A stretch of DNA of 39,811 bases, taken from Lacticaseibacillus zeae DSM 20178 = KCTC 3804. Lineage in GTDB: Bacteria > Bacillota > Bacilli > Lactobacillales > Lactobacillaceae. This document shows positions 1-7,281 of this stretch, in pieces. Each line of letters opens with the position of its first letter. Within the stretch, counting starts at the first letter, position 1. The notes beneath the pieces are model-generated. The model was not told where the DNA came from. It made no database searches and was given only the letters and a program-made list of their open reading frames with translations. Position numbers and translations under genes: made by a program. The stretch covers positions 1 to 39,811 of the forward strand of contig NZ_BACQ01000001.1 of assembly GCF_000260435.1 (NCBI RefSeq). The letters run 5' to 3'.

Positions 1-10
1 GGAGCTAATG

Positions 11-39
11 AAACACTCGTCGTTGACGGGTGTTTTTTT
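11..39 (+). terminator. Intrinsic terminator of the gene left of the window
   Basis: AAACACTCGTC (11-21) pairs with GACGGGTGTTT (25-35) across a 3-base loop, with one G-U pair, and runs into seven T. It ends a transcript that enters from outside the window. Confidence 0.85.
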
Positions 40-87
40 CTACAAAAAATTGATGTAAGTGATCATTAATGACATTATGAAACAAGG

Positions 88-104
88 GGTGACACAGTGT
101 CACC
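88..104. promoter_or_regulatory. 17-bp inverted repeat, possible operator
   Basis: GGTGACAC, a single central A, then GTGTCACC: perfect 8-bp arms. No T-run follows, so it is not a terminator. It lies in the 238-bp gap before the gene at 278, about 100 bp upstream of that gene's predicted promoter. Its shape is that of a dimeric repressor site, but no regulator gene is adjacent, so the role is unknown. Confidence 0.4.
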
Positions 105-197
105 ATTTATTGAGATTGATCTGTCATTTGAATACACGAAAAGATGCTTAAAAACGTAGTAGCTTAGCGGGTACGTGGTTATTGCCAATAATGTAAT

Positions 198-234
198 GGT
201 CAAACTTGACCGGGCTTGGCAATATCCGCATAAT
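198..234 (+). promoter_or_regulatory. Promoter with overlapping inverted repeat
   Basis: -35 TTGACC (206-211), 17-bp spacer, -10 CATAAT (229-234), placed 44 bp before the start codon at 278. The -35 box is the right half of an inverted repeat, GGTCAA-AC-TTGACC (198-211), so a protein bound there would block RNA polymerase. Promoter call is by consensus only. Confidence 0.55.
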
Positions 235-277
235 GTTGATACAGAACATCGTCAGTAAAAATGAAAGAGGTATCGTG

Positions 278-799
278 ATGAATAATCGGATTCAACTTCG
301 CCAGCAGAAAAAGCCTCGTCATCGGGGACTTAAAATTTTTGGAATTATCGCAGGTGTCTTGCTTTTGTTGATCGTGGCTTGCGTTTTCTTTTTTCCGCAA
401 ATCAATAATACGATTCGCAATGTGACGGGGAATGATACGCCAGCAGATGCCGCGGTTAAATCTCGCTTGGTGTCGGAAATTACTGCGCAGAAGACGGGCA
501 ATGCAACGACTGATGCCGCACTCCAGCGCGCAGCTGATACATTGAAAGAGACCAAAATGAGTACGATCATGAAAGCCGCGCAAGATCAGGATCAGGCAGC
601 GGTTCTACTGCAAAAGGCAACTGGTGCCAATCAGGCGCAAGCTAAGCTAGCTGCAGCGTTGTTGTTCAAAGAGGAAGCGATCACTCCGGTTCGCCAAGCG
701 ATCGCTTCAGGTGACTATTATCGAGCGTATCAGGATGTCAAATCGTTGCAACAACAAGGTAACACTAGTACGTTACAGAATTTATTGACCGGTCAGTAA
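278..799 (+). CDS. Membrane-anchored hypothetical protein
   Basis: A 173-residue protein of unknown function. The start ATG at 278 is chosen because GAAAGAGG (263-270) sits 7 bases before it; in-frame codons upstream to 206 lie inside the predicted promoter and lack a ribosome site. The N-terminus is basic (residues 1-18, many Arg/Lys), followed by one strongly hydrophobic helix (about 19-42, ending in FFFP). The rest is polar, Ala/Gln-rich and predicted largely helical, presumably outside the cell (type II topology by the positive-inside rule). I see no catalytic motif. It is monocistronic, between its own promoter and a bidirectional terminator at 804-848. Conserved small proteins of this style occur in lactobacilli, but I cannot assign a function. 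Confidence 0.8.
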   Translation: MNNRIQLRQQKKPRHRGLKIFGIIAGVLLLLIVACVFFFPQINNTIRNVTGNDTPADAAVKSRLVSEITAQKTGNATTDAALQRAADTLKETKMSTIMKAAQDQDQAAVLLQKATGANQAQAKLAAALLFKEEAITPVRQAIASGDYYRAYQDVKSLQQQGNTSTLQNLLTGQ

Positions 800-803
800 A
801 AAC

Positions 804-848
804 AAAACAGCTCCCGCATGGCAATGAAGCCATAACGGAAGCTGTTTT
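804..848. terminator. Bidirectional terminator between convergent genes
   Basis: AAAACAGCT on the left and AGCTGTTTTT on the right close a long stem (inner part CCGCATGGC / GCCATAACGG with mismatches, loop AATGA). It carries A on one flank and T on the other, so it can serve both the gene ending at 799 and the minus-strand gene ending at 865. Confidence 0.85.
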
Positions 849-864
849 TGATTGAAACAAGAAT

Positions 865-1353
865 TTACTTAGGTTCATACATAAATGTCAGTTCATTGTG
901 TGGCTGAATCAGGCGACCAGAGACGGTTTTGTCGGACATGGTCATGCCGCCGGGTAACATGGCGTGGTGATACCGAAAATTAGGGAAGTCCGGTGCTGTT
1001 AGTTCATATTGGTGACCGGTTTTGGTATGCAGCACCTGGGCGTCACGCAATGGCCGGTTGTGATTATCAAAGTACTGAATAACCAGTGTTGCCGGAACCG
1101 GGTGATGAACCAGTGATGGTGCCGTTGTGTAGATAAAGGTTAGCTGCGGGGCATTACCCGTCATAGTACCGGTGACAGTTGGATCACCGACATGCTGGCC
1201 GTCTGGGAGAACGGCTTTTTGAAAATCATAACCGATTAAGGTCGGAGCAGTGAGTCGAAAATGATGTTCTGGCGTATTCATTAAGTGATTGTCTGGGCCT
1301 AATGTCTTGCCGTTTTCATCGACATAATGAATGGTTAAAGTGACTTGTGCCAA
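865..1353 (-). CDS. Double MucBP-like domain protein without secretion signal
   Basis: A 162-residue protein made of two similar halves of about 75-80 residues (2-78 and 86-160). Each begins with a Thr/Leu-Val-x-Ile-x-Tyr-x-Asp strand, contains a Leu-Thr-Ala-Pro stretch and ends in Leu-Thr-Phe-x-Tyr. This is the pattern of MucBP (mucin-binding protein) repeats of lactobacillus surface proteins. Start is TTG at 1353, with AAAGGATGTG 7 bases upstream; no ATG gives a longer frame. Unlike known MucBP adhesins there is no signal peptide, LPxTG motif or membrane segment, so it should stay in the cytosol or leave by an unusual route. The next gene upstream (1390-2028, same strand) is separated by 36 bp and the two may be cotranscribed. 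Family assignment is by sequence pattern and the function is unknown. Confidence 0.75.
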   Translation of the reverse strand: MAQVTLTIHYVDENGKTLGPDNHLMNTPEHHFRLTAPTLIGYDFQKAVLPDGQHVGDPTVTGTMTGNAPQLTFIYTTAPSLVHHPVPATLVIQYFDNHNRPLRDAQVLHTKTGHQYELTAPDFPNFRYHHAMLPGGMTMSDKTVSGRLIQPHNELTFMYEPK

Positions 1354-1389
1354 ATAATTTCACATCCTTTTCGATGATTTAAAAAAGAA

Positions 1390-2028
1390 CTAAGCGTTGC
1401 GGGCGGTGAAGCGTGCTTGATTAATGGTTGGCTTTTCCAATTCATCCAACAACGCAACTGCCAGTGTACCGCTGTTGAGAACGGATTTACCGTCATCGTC
1501 TTTTAGCAGTGTATTGTCGCCGCGAACGTATTCAGTTGCCGGCCCATGTTCAAAGTTCATGCTTGGCGAGATGCCAATCCAGTTGACATTGTCGGTCCAC
1601 TGCAGTAGCTGGTATTCTCTGAGCTGGTTCTTAGGCGTGTTGATAAATGCCGGTGCATGCGGATCATTTTTAAGTAAATCATACAGGAGGTTGCCGTCAG
1701 TTTCCAGGCTGCCTGCTCCTAGAATAAAGACTAGCCGCGGAGAGGTGGTCTCCCGTAACTCGTGGATCAGGTGATCGGCTAAATCAATATGGGGATAGGC
1801 TTGTTCAACGGTTGTTGCGAAGGCATCAACAACCGCATCGTAGCCTAGCAGCTGATCGCGGGTGAGGGTGAAGGCGTCTTGCTGCACGAGTTCGGCATCA
1901 GGCGGAAGAACGCCGATACCTTTGTCTGGATGACGAACGTAACCGGTAACTTCGTGGCCTCGCTTGAGCGCCTCTTTGTAGATCGCTGATCCTGCATTGC
2001 CAGTCGCACCAATAATTGCAATCTTCAT
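1390..2028 (-). CDS. NAD(P)-binding SDR-like reductase (NmrA/YwnB type)
   Basis: A 212-residue atypical short-chain dehydrogenase with one Rossmann domain. The N-terminus MKIAIIGATGNAGS has the GxxGxxG nucleotide-binding loop (residues 7-13), followed by the Arg-His-Pro stretch near residue 32 that favours NADP(H) in this family. The length equals that of NmrA-like/YwnB proteins annotated as NAD(P)H-binding or epimerase-like. No YxxxK active site is evident, so it may be a redox sensor or a reductase of unknown substrate. ATG at 2028 has AAAGGATG 11 bases upstream. It lies 36 bp before the MucBP-like gene on the same strand. The role is inferred from the fold only. Confidence 0.8.
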   Translation of the reverse strand: MKIAIIGATGNAGSAIYKEALKRGHEVTGYVRHPDKGIGVLPPDAELVQQDAFTLTRDQLLGYDAVVDAFATTVEQAYPHIDLADHLIHELRETTSPRLVFILGAGSLETDGNLLYDLLKNDPHAPAFINTPKNQLREYQLLQWTDNVNWIGISPSMNFEHGPATEYVRGDNTLLKDDDGKSVLNSGTLAVALLDELEKPTINQARFTARNA

Positions 2029-2176
2029 CTATAACAACATCCTTTCATAACGAGTCGGTTCAAAGTTTATGATACACTTACTAAAAGTAGATAGACAATT
2101 AAATTGGCTCAAAATTAAATCTTCCGCTGTCTTTTCGACACACTTTTCGGAATCGAAATTGTGTGAGAAAAAAGGC

Positions 2177-2205
2177 TTTACAGTGCTATATTGCTCCTGT
2201 ATAAT
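2177..2205 (+). promoter_or_regulatory. Promoter of the tRNA-Glu/tRNA-Thr unit
   Basis: -35 TTTACA (2177-2182), 17-bp spacer, -10 TATAAT (2200-2205). The first tRNA begins 21 bp after the -10 box, as expected for a stable-RNA promoter. Confidence 0.8.
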
Positions 2206-2225
2206 CTTACTTGTTGTTCAGCAAT

Positions 2226-2297
2226 GGCCCGTTGGTCAAGTGGTTAAGACACCGCCCTTTCACGGCGGTAACATGGGTTCAAATCCCGTACGGGTCA
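2226..2297 (+). tRNA. tRNA-Glu (UUC)
   Basis: A 72-base cloverleaf. Acceptor GGCCCGT (2226-2232) pairs with ACGGGTC (2290-2296), with discriminator A at 2297. The anticodon stem CCGCC/GGCGG encloses the loop CTTTCAC, giving anticodon UUC. The T-arm contains GGTTCAAATCC. CCA is not encoded. It shares a promoter and terminator with tRNA-Thr 4 bases downstream. Confidence 0.97.
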
Positions 2298-2301
2298 GTA
2301 T

Positions 2302-2374
2302 GCCGGCTTAGCTCAGTTGGTAGAGCATCGGTATCGTAAACCGAGGGTCACAGGTTCAAGTCCTGCAGCCGGCA
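2302..2374 (+). tRNA. tRNA-Thr (CGU)
   Basis: A 73-base cloverleaf. Acceptor GCCGGCT (2302-2308) pairs with AGCCGGC (2367-2373), with discriminator A at 2374. The anticodon stem TCGGT/ACCGA encloses the loop ATCGTAA, giving CGU, which reads ACG. Its 3' end faces a decayed tyrosine integrase (2532-2723), so this gene was probably the attachment site of a past integrative element. Confidence 0.96.
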
Positions 2375-2400
2375 GAAATAAGCTTTCCTAGCTTTTCCTT

Positions 2401-2439
2401 AAAAGCAGAAACCTTGATGTTAAGGCTTCTGCTTTTTTA
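2401..2439 (+). terminator. Terminator of the tRNA unit
   Basis: AAAAGCAGAA(A)CCTT pairs with AAGG(C)TTCTGCTTTT around the loop GATGTT, followed by TTTTTT. It lies 26 bases after tRNA-Thr. Confidence 0.88.
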
Positions 2440-2469
2440 TTTTCCCGAATTTTCCCAGTTTTCGAAACT

Positions 2470-2514
2470 TTGGTGCAAATACGTTGCACATTGCCGATAT
2501 TTTTTGTGCACCAA
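2470..2514. repeat. Inverted repeat between tRNA-Thr and the integrase scar
   Basis: TTGGTGCA (2470-2477) and its exact reverse complement TGCACCAA (2507-2514). Related TGCACA words recur at 2485 and 2525. Repeated short sites of this kind next to an integrase gene resemble integrase arm-binding sites. That reading is inference; the 156 bp between the terminator at 2439 and the integrase tail hold nothing else I recognise. Confidence 0.35.
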
Positions 2515-2531
2515 CTCGATTTGATGCACAT

Positions 2532-2723
2532 TTACATCAACTCATTGTTGGCGTTAGGCCTCTTCGGTGCCGTGAGATCCGTGAGATCATCAAGTGCGCC
2601 GAGAGCCTTCTCATTTTGTTGTTCATCTAGCTCGTTAATAATATGCGAATAGACGTTGAGAGTGGTGCTGATGTTACATGGCCAAGCCTCTTGGAAATTC
2701 GCGTAGACGAAATATGGGAACAT
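2532..2723 (-). pseudogene. Frameshifted C-terminal remnant of a tyrosine recombinase
   Basis: Read on the minus strand, the last 45 or so codons encode NISTTLNVYSHI followed by an acidic tail ending near 2532. This is the catalytic end of phage/ICE tyrosine integrases, with the nucleophilic Tyr in NVYSHI. Just upstream the open frame turns to nonsense (FQEAWPC), but the next frame reads ISKRLGHV, the conserved segment with the catalytic His that should directly precede NISTT. A single-base indel near 2685 therefore separates the two halves. The rest of an integrase (about 300 residues) is absent: the K+ channel gene ends at 2729. It lies about 160 bp from the 3' end of tRNA-Thr, the usual position of integrases. 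Non-functional relic. Confidence 0.8.
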
Positions 2724-2728
2724 CGATT

Positions 2729-3502
2729 TTATCCATCCGTGTCACGTTGACTTGCGTTTGCCAAAATATGATGCTTCAACTGCGCATACTCGTCTTGGCT
2801 TAGCCCTCCGGAATCAAGCAGCTTTTTAAGTTTCAGCAGATCGTCAATTTGCGTTGAAACAGTGTTGTTGTCTTCTGCTAAATAAGCAGTAATAGAGCTT
2901 GTGAGAGCGCCGATGAGACCGATGCCATTGAACATGAGTAGAACAGCGGCAATTCTTCCTAGAAGCGTGTGGGGTGAAATGTCGCCGTAGCCAACGGTGG
3001 TGGCGGTGACGATTGCCCACCAGATTGAATCACTGTATGAAGCACCCTCGGCTAATGAATAGATGGCAGCCGCAATGATGACTAGGATGACCGATAACCA
3101 TAGATAATAAATGAGACCGCCTTTGTGGAGAAACTTCCTGGTTCGTCCTTGTAAAATGCTGATGATGCCGGCAAGTCGGGTGATGCGAAATGCGCGGCTG
3201 AGTCGGACGATACGAAAGGCCCGGGCAAACCGGAAAAACGAAAAAATGGCGTTAAAGGGAATGATTGCCAACAAATCGAGCAAGTGAGTTTTAAAGAACT
3301 TAAACTTGTTGTCTGCGGTTAAGAGGCGTGCGAAGTAATCGACGGTAAAGATAGCGAGTATCGCATTGTCTACCACATCGTAGGGAAAGGCTGTCAGGCT
3401 AATGACTGATGAATAGTCCAAAATAACCATCACAATAGAAATGACCGCCAGTAGTGCAATCACAACATTGTAGTAACGAATAAAACGTGAATCTGATTTC
3501 AA
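2729..3502 (-). CDS. Voltage-gated K+ channel-like protein with C-terminal SHOCT-like motif
   Basis: A 257-residue six-helix cation channel. The selectivity filter TTVGYGD is at 168-174, inside a pore loop between the helices around 130-152 and 182-205. S1 is about 12-30 and S2/S3 lie near 44-85. An S4 helix at 91-110 carries Arg about every third residue, the voltage-sensor pattern. A polar linker follows S6. The last 35 residues (IDDLLKLKKLLDSGGLSQDE and after) match the short SHOCT oligomerisation helix pair. The start is TTG at 3502, with GGGGAT about 8 bases upstream; the nearby ATG is out of frame and stops at once. Its stop lies 6 bp from the integrase relic. It probably moves K+ passively across the plasma membrane; ion selectivity is inferred from the filter. 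Confidence 0.85.
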   Translation of the reverse strand: MKSDSRFIRYYNVVIALLAVISIVMVILDYSSVISLTAFPYDVVDNAILAIFTVDYFARLLTADNKFKFFKTHLLDLLAIIPFNAIFSFFRFARAFRIVRLSRAFRITRLAGIISILQGRTRKFLHKGGLIYYLWLSVILVIIAAAIYSLAEGASYSDSIWWAIVTATTVGYGDISPHTLLGRIAAVLLMFNGIGLIGALTSSITAYLAEDNNTVSTQIDDLLKLKKLLDSGGLSQDEYAQLKHHILANASQRDTDG

Positions 3503-3700
3503 AATGCCATCCCCAATTACATAGTTGCCCCATACCCAACGCGAACGAAATAACCCAGCGTCTTTAACGATGATTTAATTCTATCTTTAGGATCACAAGA
3601 GTTCAATCATTTATAGAGCGAGCTTATGGAATCCCAAGAAAAGCGAAAAATTAGAATCTTCTCCGAAATCCCTATCCCAAGCAACTTATCGCCCTTTTTT

Positions 3701-3720
3701 AAGCGCTTGTATGCTATGAT
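3701..3720 (+). promoter_or_regulatory. Extended -10 promoter with AAGCGCTT palindrome
   Basis: TG-C-TATGAT (3712-3720) is an extended -10 box 34 bp before the start at 3754. No good -35 is seen. The palindrome AAGCGCTT (3701-3708) sits just upstream of it, where a LacI/CcpA-type protein could act. The same core occurs at 11480 and 11697. The remaining intergenic sequence 3503-3700 shows nothing further. Confidence 0.45.
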
Positions 3721-3753
3721 CGTACGGTAAGTGATTGGTTGAAGGGGTGCAGT

Positions 3754-4512
3754 ATGCATAGACAGAAAACAAGTTCAAAAGCGGGATTGATTTGGACGAT
3801 TGTGATTTTAGCGGTCATTTTAGTGGCGGGCGGTTTGTGGTTTGGCCTTAATCGGCAGGCGCAGGCAAGAGCTCAAGAAGCTTCATCCGTGTCGCGTTCC
3901 AAGGCACGTTCGGTTGCCGAGTCACGTTCGGCTGCCAAGGCCAGTCAGGCGGTTGAAGCTTCCCAAAAGGCAGCGGATCCAGTCTATAAAGATTTTGCTG
4001 CTGACGGACTCAGCTATCATCAAGTTCAAGCCGCTAAGGAATTATCCGTGACGGCGGTCGGTGATTCCGTGATGCTTGGCAGTGAGTATCTGTATAAAGA
4101 ATTGTTCCCAAAGATCTATTTTGATGCGACGGTTAGCCGCCAAATCTATCAGGTTCCGGCTTTGTTTAAGTCACTGGCCGCTTCTGGCAAATTGGCCAAT
4201 ACCGTGATCATCGGTTTGGGCACAAATGGCACGTTTACGAATGAGGCATTTCAATCCATTATGACAAGTATTGGTGATCAGCGTCAGGTTTATTGGATTA
4301 ATGTCCGTTCTGATGCGAAATGGACGGATGAGGTCAATCGCGATCTGGGCAAAATGGCCAAGCGTTACAAGAATTTGCATATTGTTGATTGGCATGGTGC
4401 TTCTGCCGGTCATGATGATTGGCTGACAGCCGACAAAACCCATCCGTCAACTGATGGTCAGCCGCATTATGTTGCGACGGTTGCAAAAGCCGTTTTGGCA
4501 AAAGCACAATGA
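3754..4512 (+). CDS. Membrane-anchored extracellular SGNH hydrolase
   Basis: A 252-residue protein. A hydrophobic N-terminal helix (about 12-32) serves as signal anchor. A Ser/Ala/Arg-rich linker (about 36-75) follows, then an SGNH/GDSL-type domain. Block I is AVGDSVMLG with the nucleophilic Ser; the Gly-Thr-Asn-Gly of block III and the C-terminal Asp-x-Thr-His (DKTHPS) provide the rest of the catalytic set. The domain resembles the extracytoplasmic half of OatA-type peptidoglycan O-acetyltransferases, but the ten-helix acyltransferase-3 domain is missing here. It could therefore be an O-acetyl esterase or transferase acting on cell wall or exopolysaccharide. ATG at 3754 follows AAGGGG by 6 bases; the ORF extends to TTG 3739, but that codon precedes the ribosome site. 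Confidence 0.8.
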   Translation: MHRQKTSSKAGLIWTIVILAVILVAGGLWFGLNRQAQARAQEASSVSRSKARSVAESRSAAKASQAVEASQKAADPVYKDFAADGLSYHQVQAAKELSVTAVGDSVMLGSEYLYKELFPKIYFDATVSRQIYQVPALFKSLAASGKLANTVIIGLGTNGTFTNEAFQSIMTSIGDQRQVYWINVRSDAKWTDEVNRDLGKMAKRYKNLHIVDWHGASAGHDDWLTADKTHPSTDGQPHYVATVAKAVLAKAQ

Positions 4513-4571
4513 CCTTTTTCGACGCCTGATCGGGTGCTGGGCGGTTGATGGTTAGTAACCAAGCGGAAAAA

Positions 4572-4653
4572 TGATAACAGATATTCTCATGACAGTATTT
4601 TAAATACCGGTGACATCGAGACAGATTAATGATCGTCTATCGCTGGCGATCAT
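4572..4653 (+). promoter_or_regulatory. Inverted repeats in the feo operon leader
   Basis: Two elements lie in the 156-bp gap before feoA. One is an imperfect palindrome, TGATAACAGATATTCTCA (4572-4589, 12 of 18 positions symmetric), loosely Fur-like. The other is an exact inverted repeat, ATGATCG (4629-4635) with CGATCAT (4647-4653), ending 4 bases before the feoA ribosome site GGAGG; as RNA it would form a hairpin beside that site. Both are candidates for iron control. Neither matches a consensus well enough to name the regulator. Confidence 0.35.
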
Positions 4654-4668
4654 CGTGGAGGTGAGCAG

Positions 4669-5160
4669 ATGCAGGCATTGCTTGATACCAAACAACCGGG
4701 AGCTTATTTGCTAATGAGTGTCGGAGGCAGTGCTGCATTGCGCCGGCATTTGGCTGAGATGGGACTGGTCGCCGGCAAGAAGCTAACAGTGGTGCAACCT
4801 GCGAGCAAAGTGACCGGTCTGGTGATTTTCTTTCAGGGGCAGCGACTGGCTATCAGTGACGAGATTGCTGCTTTGCTGGTGGTGCGACCGTTTGCCGCAG
4901 ATGCTGATAAGCCGGCGATACCGTTAGCCCACTTGCCAATCAAGCGAACTGGGTTGGTGCAGAAGATTCAAGGAGATCCGCCGCTGCGACACCGCCTGAT
5001 GGACATGGGCTTAACCAAAGGGACGTTGGTGAAAATTCACCAGATTGCACCGCTTGGCGATCCCATCGAGCTAGCGGTACGTGGTTATAAGTTGAGTATT
5101 CGTAAGCAAGACGCGGCGCATGTGCTGGTAACGGAGGTGACCGCTGATGACCATGGATGA
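4669..5160 (+). CDS. feoA: FeoA, tandem double-domain form
   Basis: A 163-residue protein holding two FeoA (SH3-like) domains in one chain, at about 5-73 and 84-155. Each has the landmark Leu-x-Glu/Asp-Met-Gly-Leu (HLAEMGL and RLMDMGL) followed by a strand with Gly-x-x-(Leu/Val). Usual FeoA is about 75-80 residues, so this is a fusion or duplication. FeoA is a cytosolic partner required for FeoB-mediated Fe2+ uptake. The start ATG is set by GGAGGTGAG 4-12 bases upstream. The 3' end overlaps feoB by 14 bp, so translation is probably coupled. Confidence 0.92.
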   Translation: MQALLDTKQPGAYLLMSVGGSAALRRHLAEMGLVAGKKLTVVQPASKVTGLVIFFQGQRLAISDEIAALLVVRPFAADADKPAIPLAHLPIKRTGLVQKIQGDPPLRHRLMDMGLTKGTLVKIHQIAPLGDPIELAVRGYKLSIRKQDAAHVLVTEVTADDHG

Positions 5161-7264
5161 GACTTTAGCGCTTGTCGGCAACCCTAATAGTGGCAAAACA
5201 ACTTTGTTTAATGCGCTGACCGGTGCCAAACAACATATTGGCAATTGGCCGGGGGTCACAGTTGAACGAAAATCCAGTCGGCTTAAAGCCAATCCGGCGG
5301 TGATCATCGAAGACCTGCCGGGAACCTATTCGCCTTCGCCTTATAGCAGTGAAGAAATTGTGACGCGGGATTTTTTGCTCGAAAAGCAACCGGATTTAGT
5401 GATTAATGTCGTCGACGCTACGAACCTCGAACGCAATCTGTATTTAACCTTGCAGGTGATGGAAACCGGGCGGCCATTGATGGTGGCACTCAACATGATG
5501 GATGTCCTTGAAAAGTCCCATCGCCGCACGATCAATTTGAAAAAGTTAAGTTATGCCTTGCAGGTACCAGTTATCGGCACCACTGCCACCAAACCGGCAG
5601 CCTTAAAAGAACTTGTGCAGGCCATCCAGGCGCCATTACCTAAACCATATGCTTTTCCGGAATATGATCCGCGGCTCGAATCTGCTTTAAGCATGCTTGA
5701 GGAAGTCATCGGCAAACGCGTACCTGCGGATCGTTTGCGATGGTATGCCATCAAGCTTTTTGAAAAAGATCCGCAAATCGTGCAGCAGCTAGCTTTTACA
5801 TCTGCTGAACAGCAACAGGTCACGGAAATTTTACATACGGCTGAGCATCTTTTTGATGATGCGAGTGATAGCATCATCGTGAATGCTAGATATGATTTCA
5901 TCGCCCGCGTCATGGCGATGTGTGTCGTTGATAAAGAAGATTTTGTCATGTCCGTCAGCGATCGGATTGACCGCATCGTGACGGATCGCTATCTGGCCTT
6001 ACCGATTTTTGTACTGGTGATGTGGGTGGTTTATTACCTTTCGATCCAGACAGTCGGAACCATCGGCAGTGATTATCTCAATGATACGGTCTTTGGCGGA
6101 TGGTTGCCGGCGGTGGTCGGCGGGGCATTGAAGAGTTGGGCCGTGGCACCGTGGTTGTCGGGTCTGATCGTGAACGGGTTGATCGGTGGGATTGGTTCCG
6201 TGTTAGGGTTCCTGCCGCAGATCATGATGCTGTTTTTATGTCTGGGTATTCTTGAAGACTGCGGGTACATGGCGCGAATCGCATTTGTGATGGATCGGCT
6301 GTTTCACCGGTTTAATCTTAGCGGCAAAAGTTTTATTCCAATTTTGATCGCTACCGGCTGCGGGGTTCCGGGCATCATGGCGACCCGAACGATTGAAAGC
6401 GAAAAAGATCGGCGAATGAGCATTATGCTGACGACCTTTATGCCGTGTTCCGCTAAATTGACTGTTATTGCGCTGGTTAGCGGAACCTTCTTTCCGAATA
6501 ACAGCTGGGTTGCGCCGTCAGCCTATTTCATGGGCATTATTGCCGTTGTCTGCTCTGGCATTTTTCTAAAAAAGACTGCTTTATTTGCCGGACCTCCAGC
6601 CCCGTTTGTCATGGAGTTACCAGCGTATCATTTGCCGCGCGTCACCAACCTTTATCGCAGTGTCATGTCTCGGGCACGCGCCTTTGTGCATAAGGCTGGG
6701 ACAATTATTTTCTTATCGTGTGTTTTGTTATGGTTCCTTTCGCACTTTGACTTTACGTTACACATGGTCCAGCAAAATAAGAGTATGTTACGAGGGATTG
6801 GTGGGGTCATTGCCCCGATTTTTGCACCGCTTGGGTTTGGTGATTGGCACACCACAGTGGCTACTTTAGCCGGGTTGATCGCTAAGGAAAATTGTGTCAG
6901 CACGCTGCACATTAGCTTCGGTGGGACTGGCGGTTTTGGGCAGACATTGCGGGCGACTTATCCGGCGATGGCAGGGTATGCGTTTTTGATGTTCAATCTT
7001 TTATGTGCCCCGTGCTTTGCGGCTATTGGCACCATGTACAAGGAGTTTGGCGATGCGCGCTGGACCTGGCGCGCCGTTGGGTATCAAACAGGCGTGGCGT
7101 ATTTGCTGACGATGTTGATTTATCAAGGCAGTCTCATTGTGGGTGGTCAGGCCAATTTGCTTAGTATCGGCTTGGTCGCAGTGGCAGTGACACTCATTAT
7201 TTACGGTCTGTGGCTCAAACGTCCACACCCCGTGGTTGCGTCGGGTTATAGCACGGATATTTAA
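5147..7264 (+). CDS. feoB: FeoB ferrous iron transporter
   Basis: A 705-residue inner-membrane Fe2+ transporter. The N-terminal G domain shows G1 GNPNSGKT (11-18), G2 around the NWPGVTVE stretch (33-40), G3 DLPGTYS (56-62) and G4 NMMD near 117. A helical linker domain follows to about 270. The membrane part contains Gate motifs with the conserved Cys: the CGVPGIMATR segment (about 405-415) and the later CAPCF segment (about 623). Start ATG at 5147 is preceded by GGAGGTGA in the feoA tail; ATG 5153 is a less well spaced alternative. It lies between feoA and the small Cys-rich gene at 7282, an Fe2+ uptake operon. The length is normal for the Firmicute type. Confidence 0.97.
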   Translation: MTMDETLALVGNPNSGKTTLFNALTGAKQHIGNWPGVTVERKSSRLKANPAVIIEDLPGTYSPSPYSSEEIVTRDFLLEKQPDLVINVVDATNLERNLYLTLQVMETGRPLMVALNMMDVLEKSHRRTINLKKLSYALQVPVIGTTATKPAALKELVQAIQAPLPKPYAFPEYDPRLESALSMLEEVIGKRVPADRLRWYAIKLFEKDPQIVQQLAFTSAEQQQVTEILHTAEHLFDDASDSIIVNARYDFIARVMAMCVVDKEDFVMSVSDRIDRIVTDRYLALPIFVLVMWVVYYLSIQTVGTIGSDYLNDTVFGGWLPAVVGGALKSWAVAPWLSGLIVNGLIGGIGSVLGFLPQIMMLFLCLGILEDCGYMARIAFVMDRLFHRFNLSGKSFIPILIATGCGVPGIMATRTIESEKDRRMSIMLTTFMPCSAKLTVIALVSGTFFPNNSWVAPSAYFMGIIAVVCSGIFLKKTALFAGPPAPFVMELPAYHLPRVTNLYRSVMSRARAFVHKAGTIIFLSCVLLWFLSHFDFTLHMVQQNKSMLRGIGGVIAPIFAPLGFGDWHTTVATLAGLIAKENCVSTLHISFGGTGGFGQTLRATYPAMAGYAFLMFNLLCAPCFAAIGTMYKEFGDARWTWRAVGYQTGVAYLLTMLIYQGSLIVGGQANLLSIGLVAVAVTLIIYGLWLKRPHPVVASGYSTDI

Positions 7265-7281
7265 AAAGGAGATCTTTTATC

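Noticed and set aside
2069-2311. An 80-codon open frame running through the tRNA-Glu gene
   Set aside because: It overlaps the tRNA promoter and a complete cloverleaf, has no ribosome site, and the translated part is simply the tRNA sequence.
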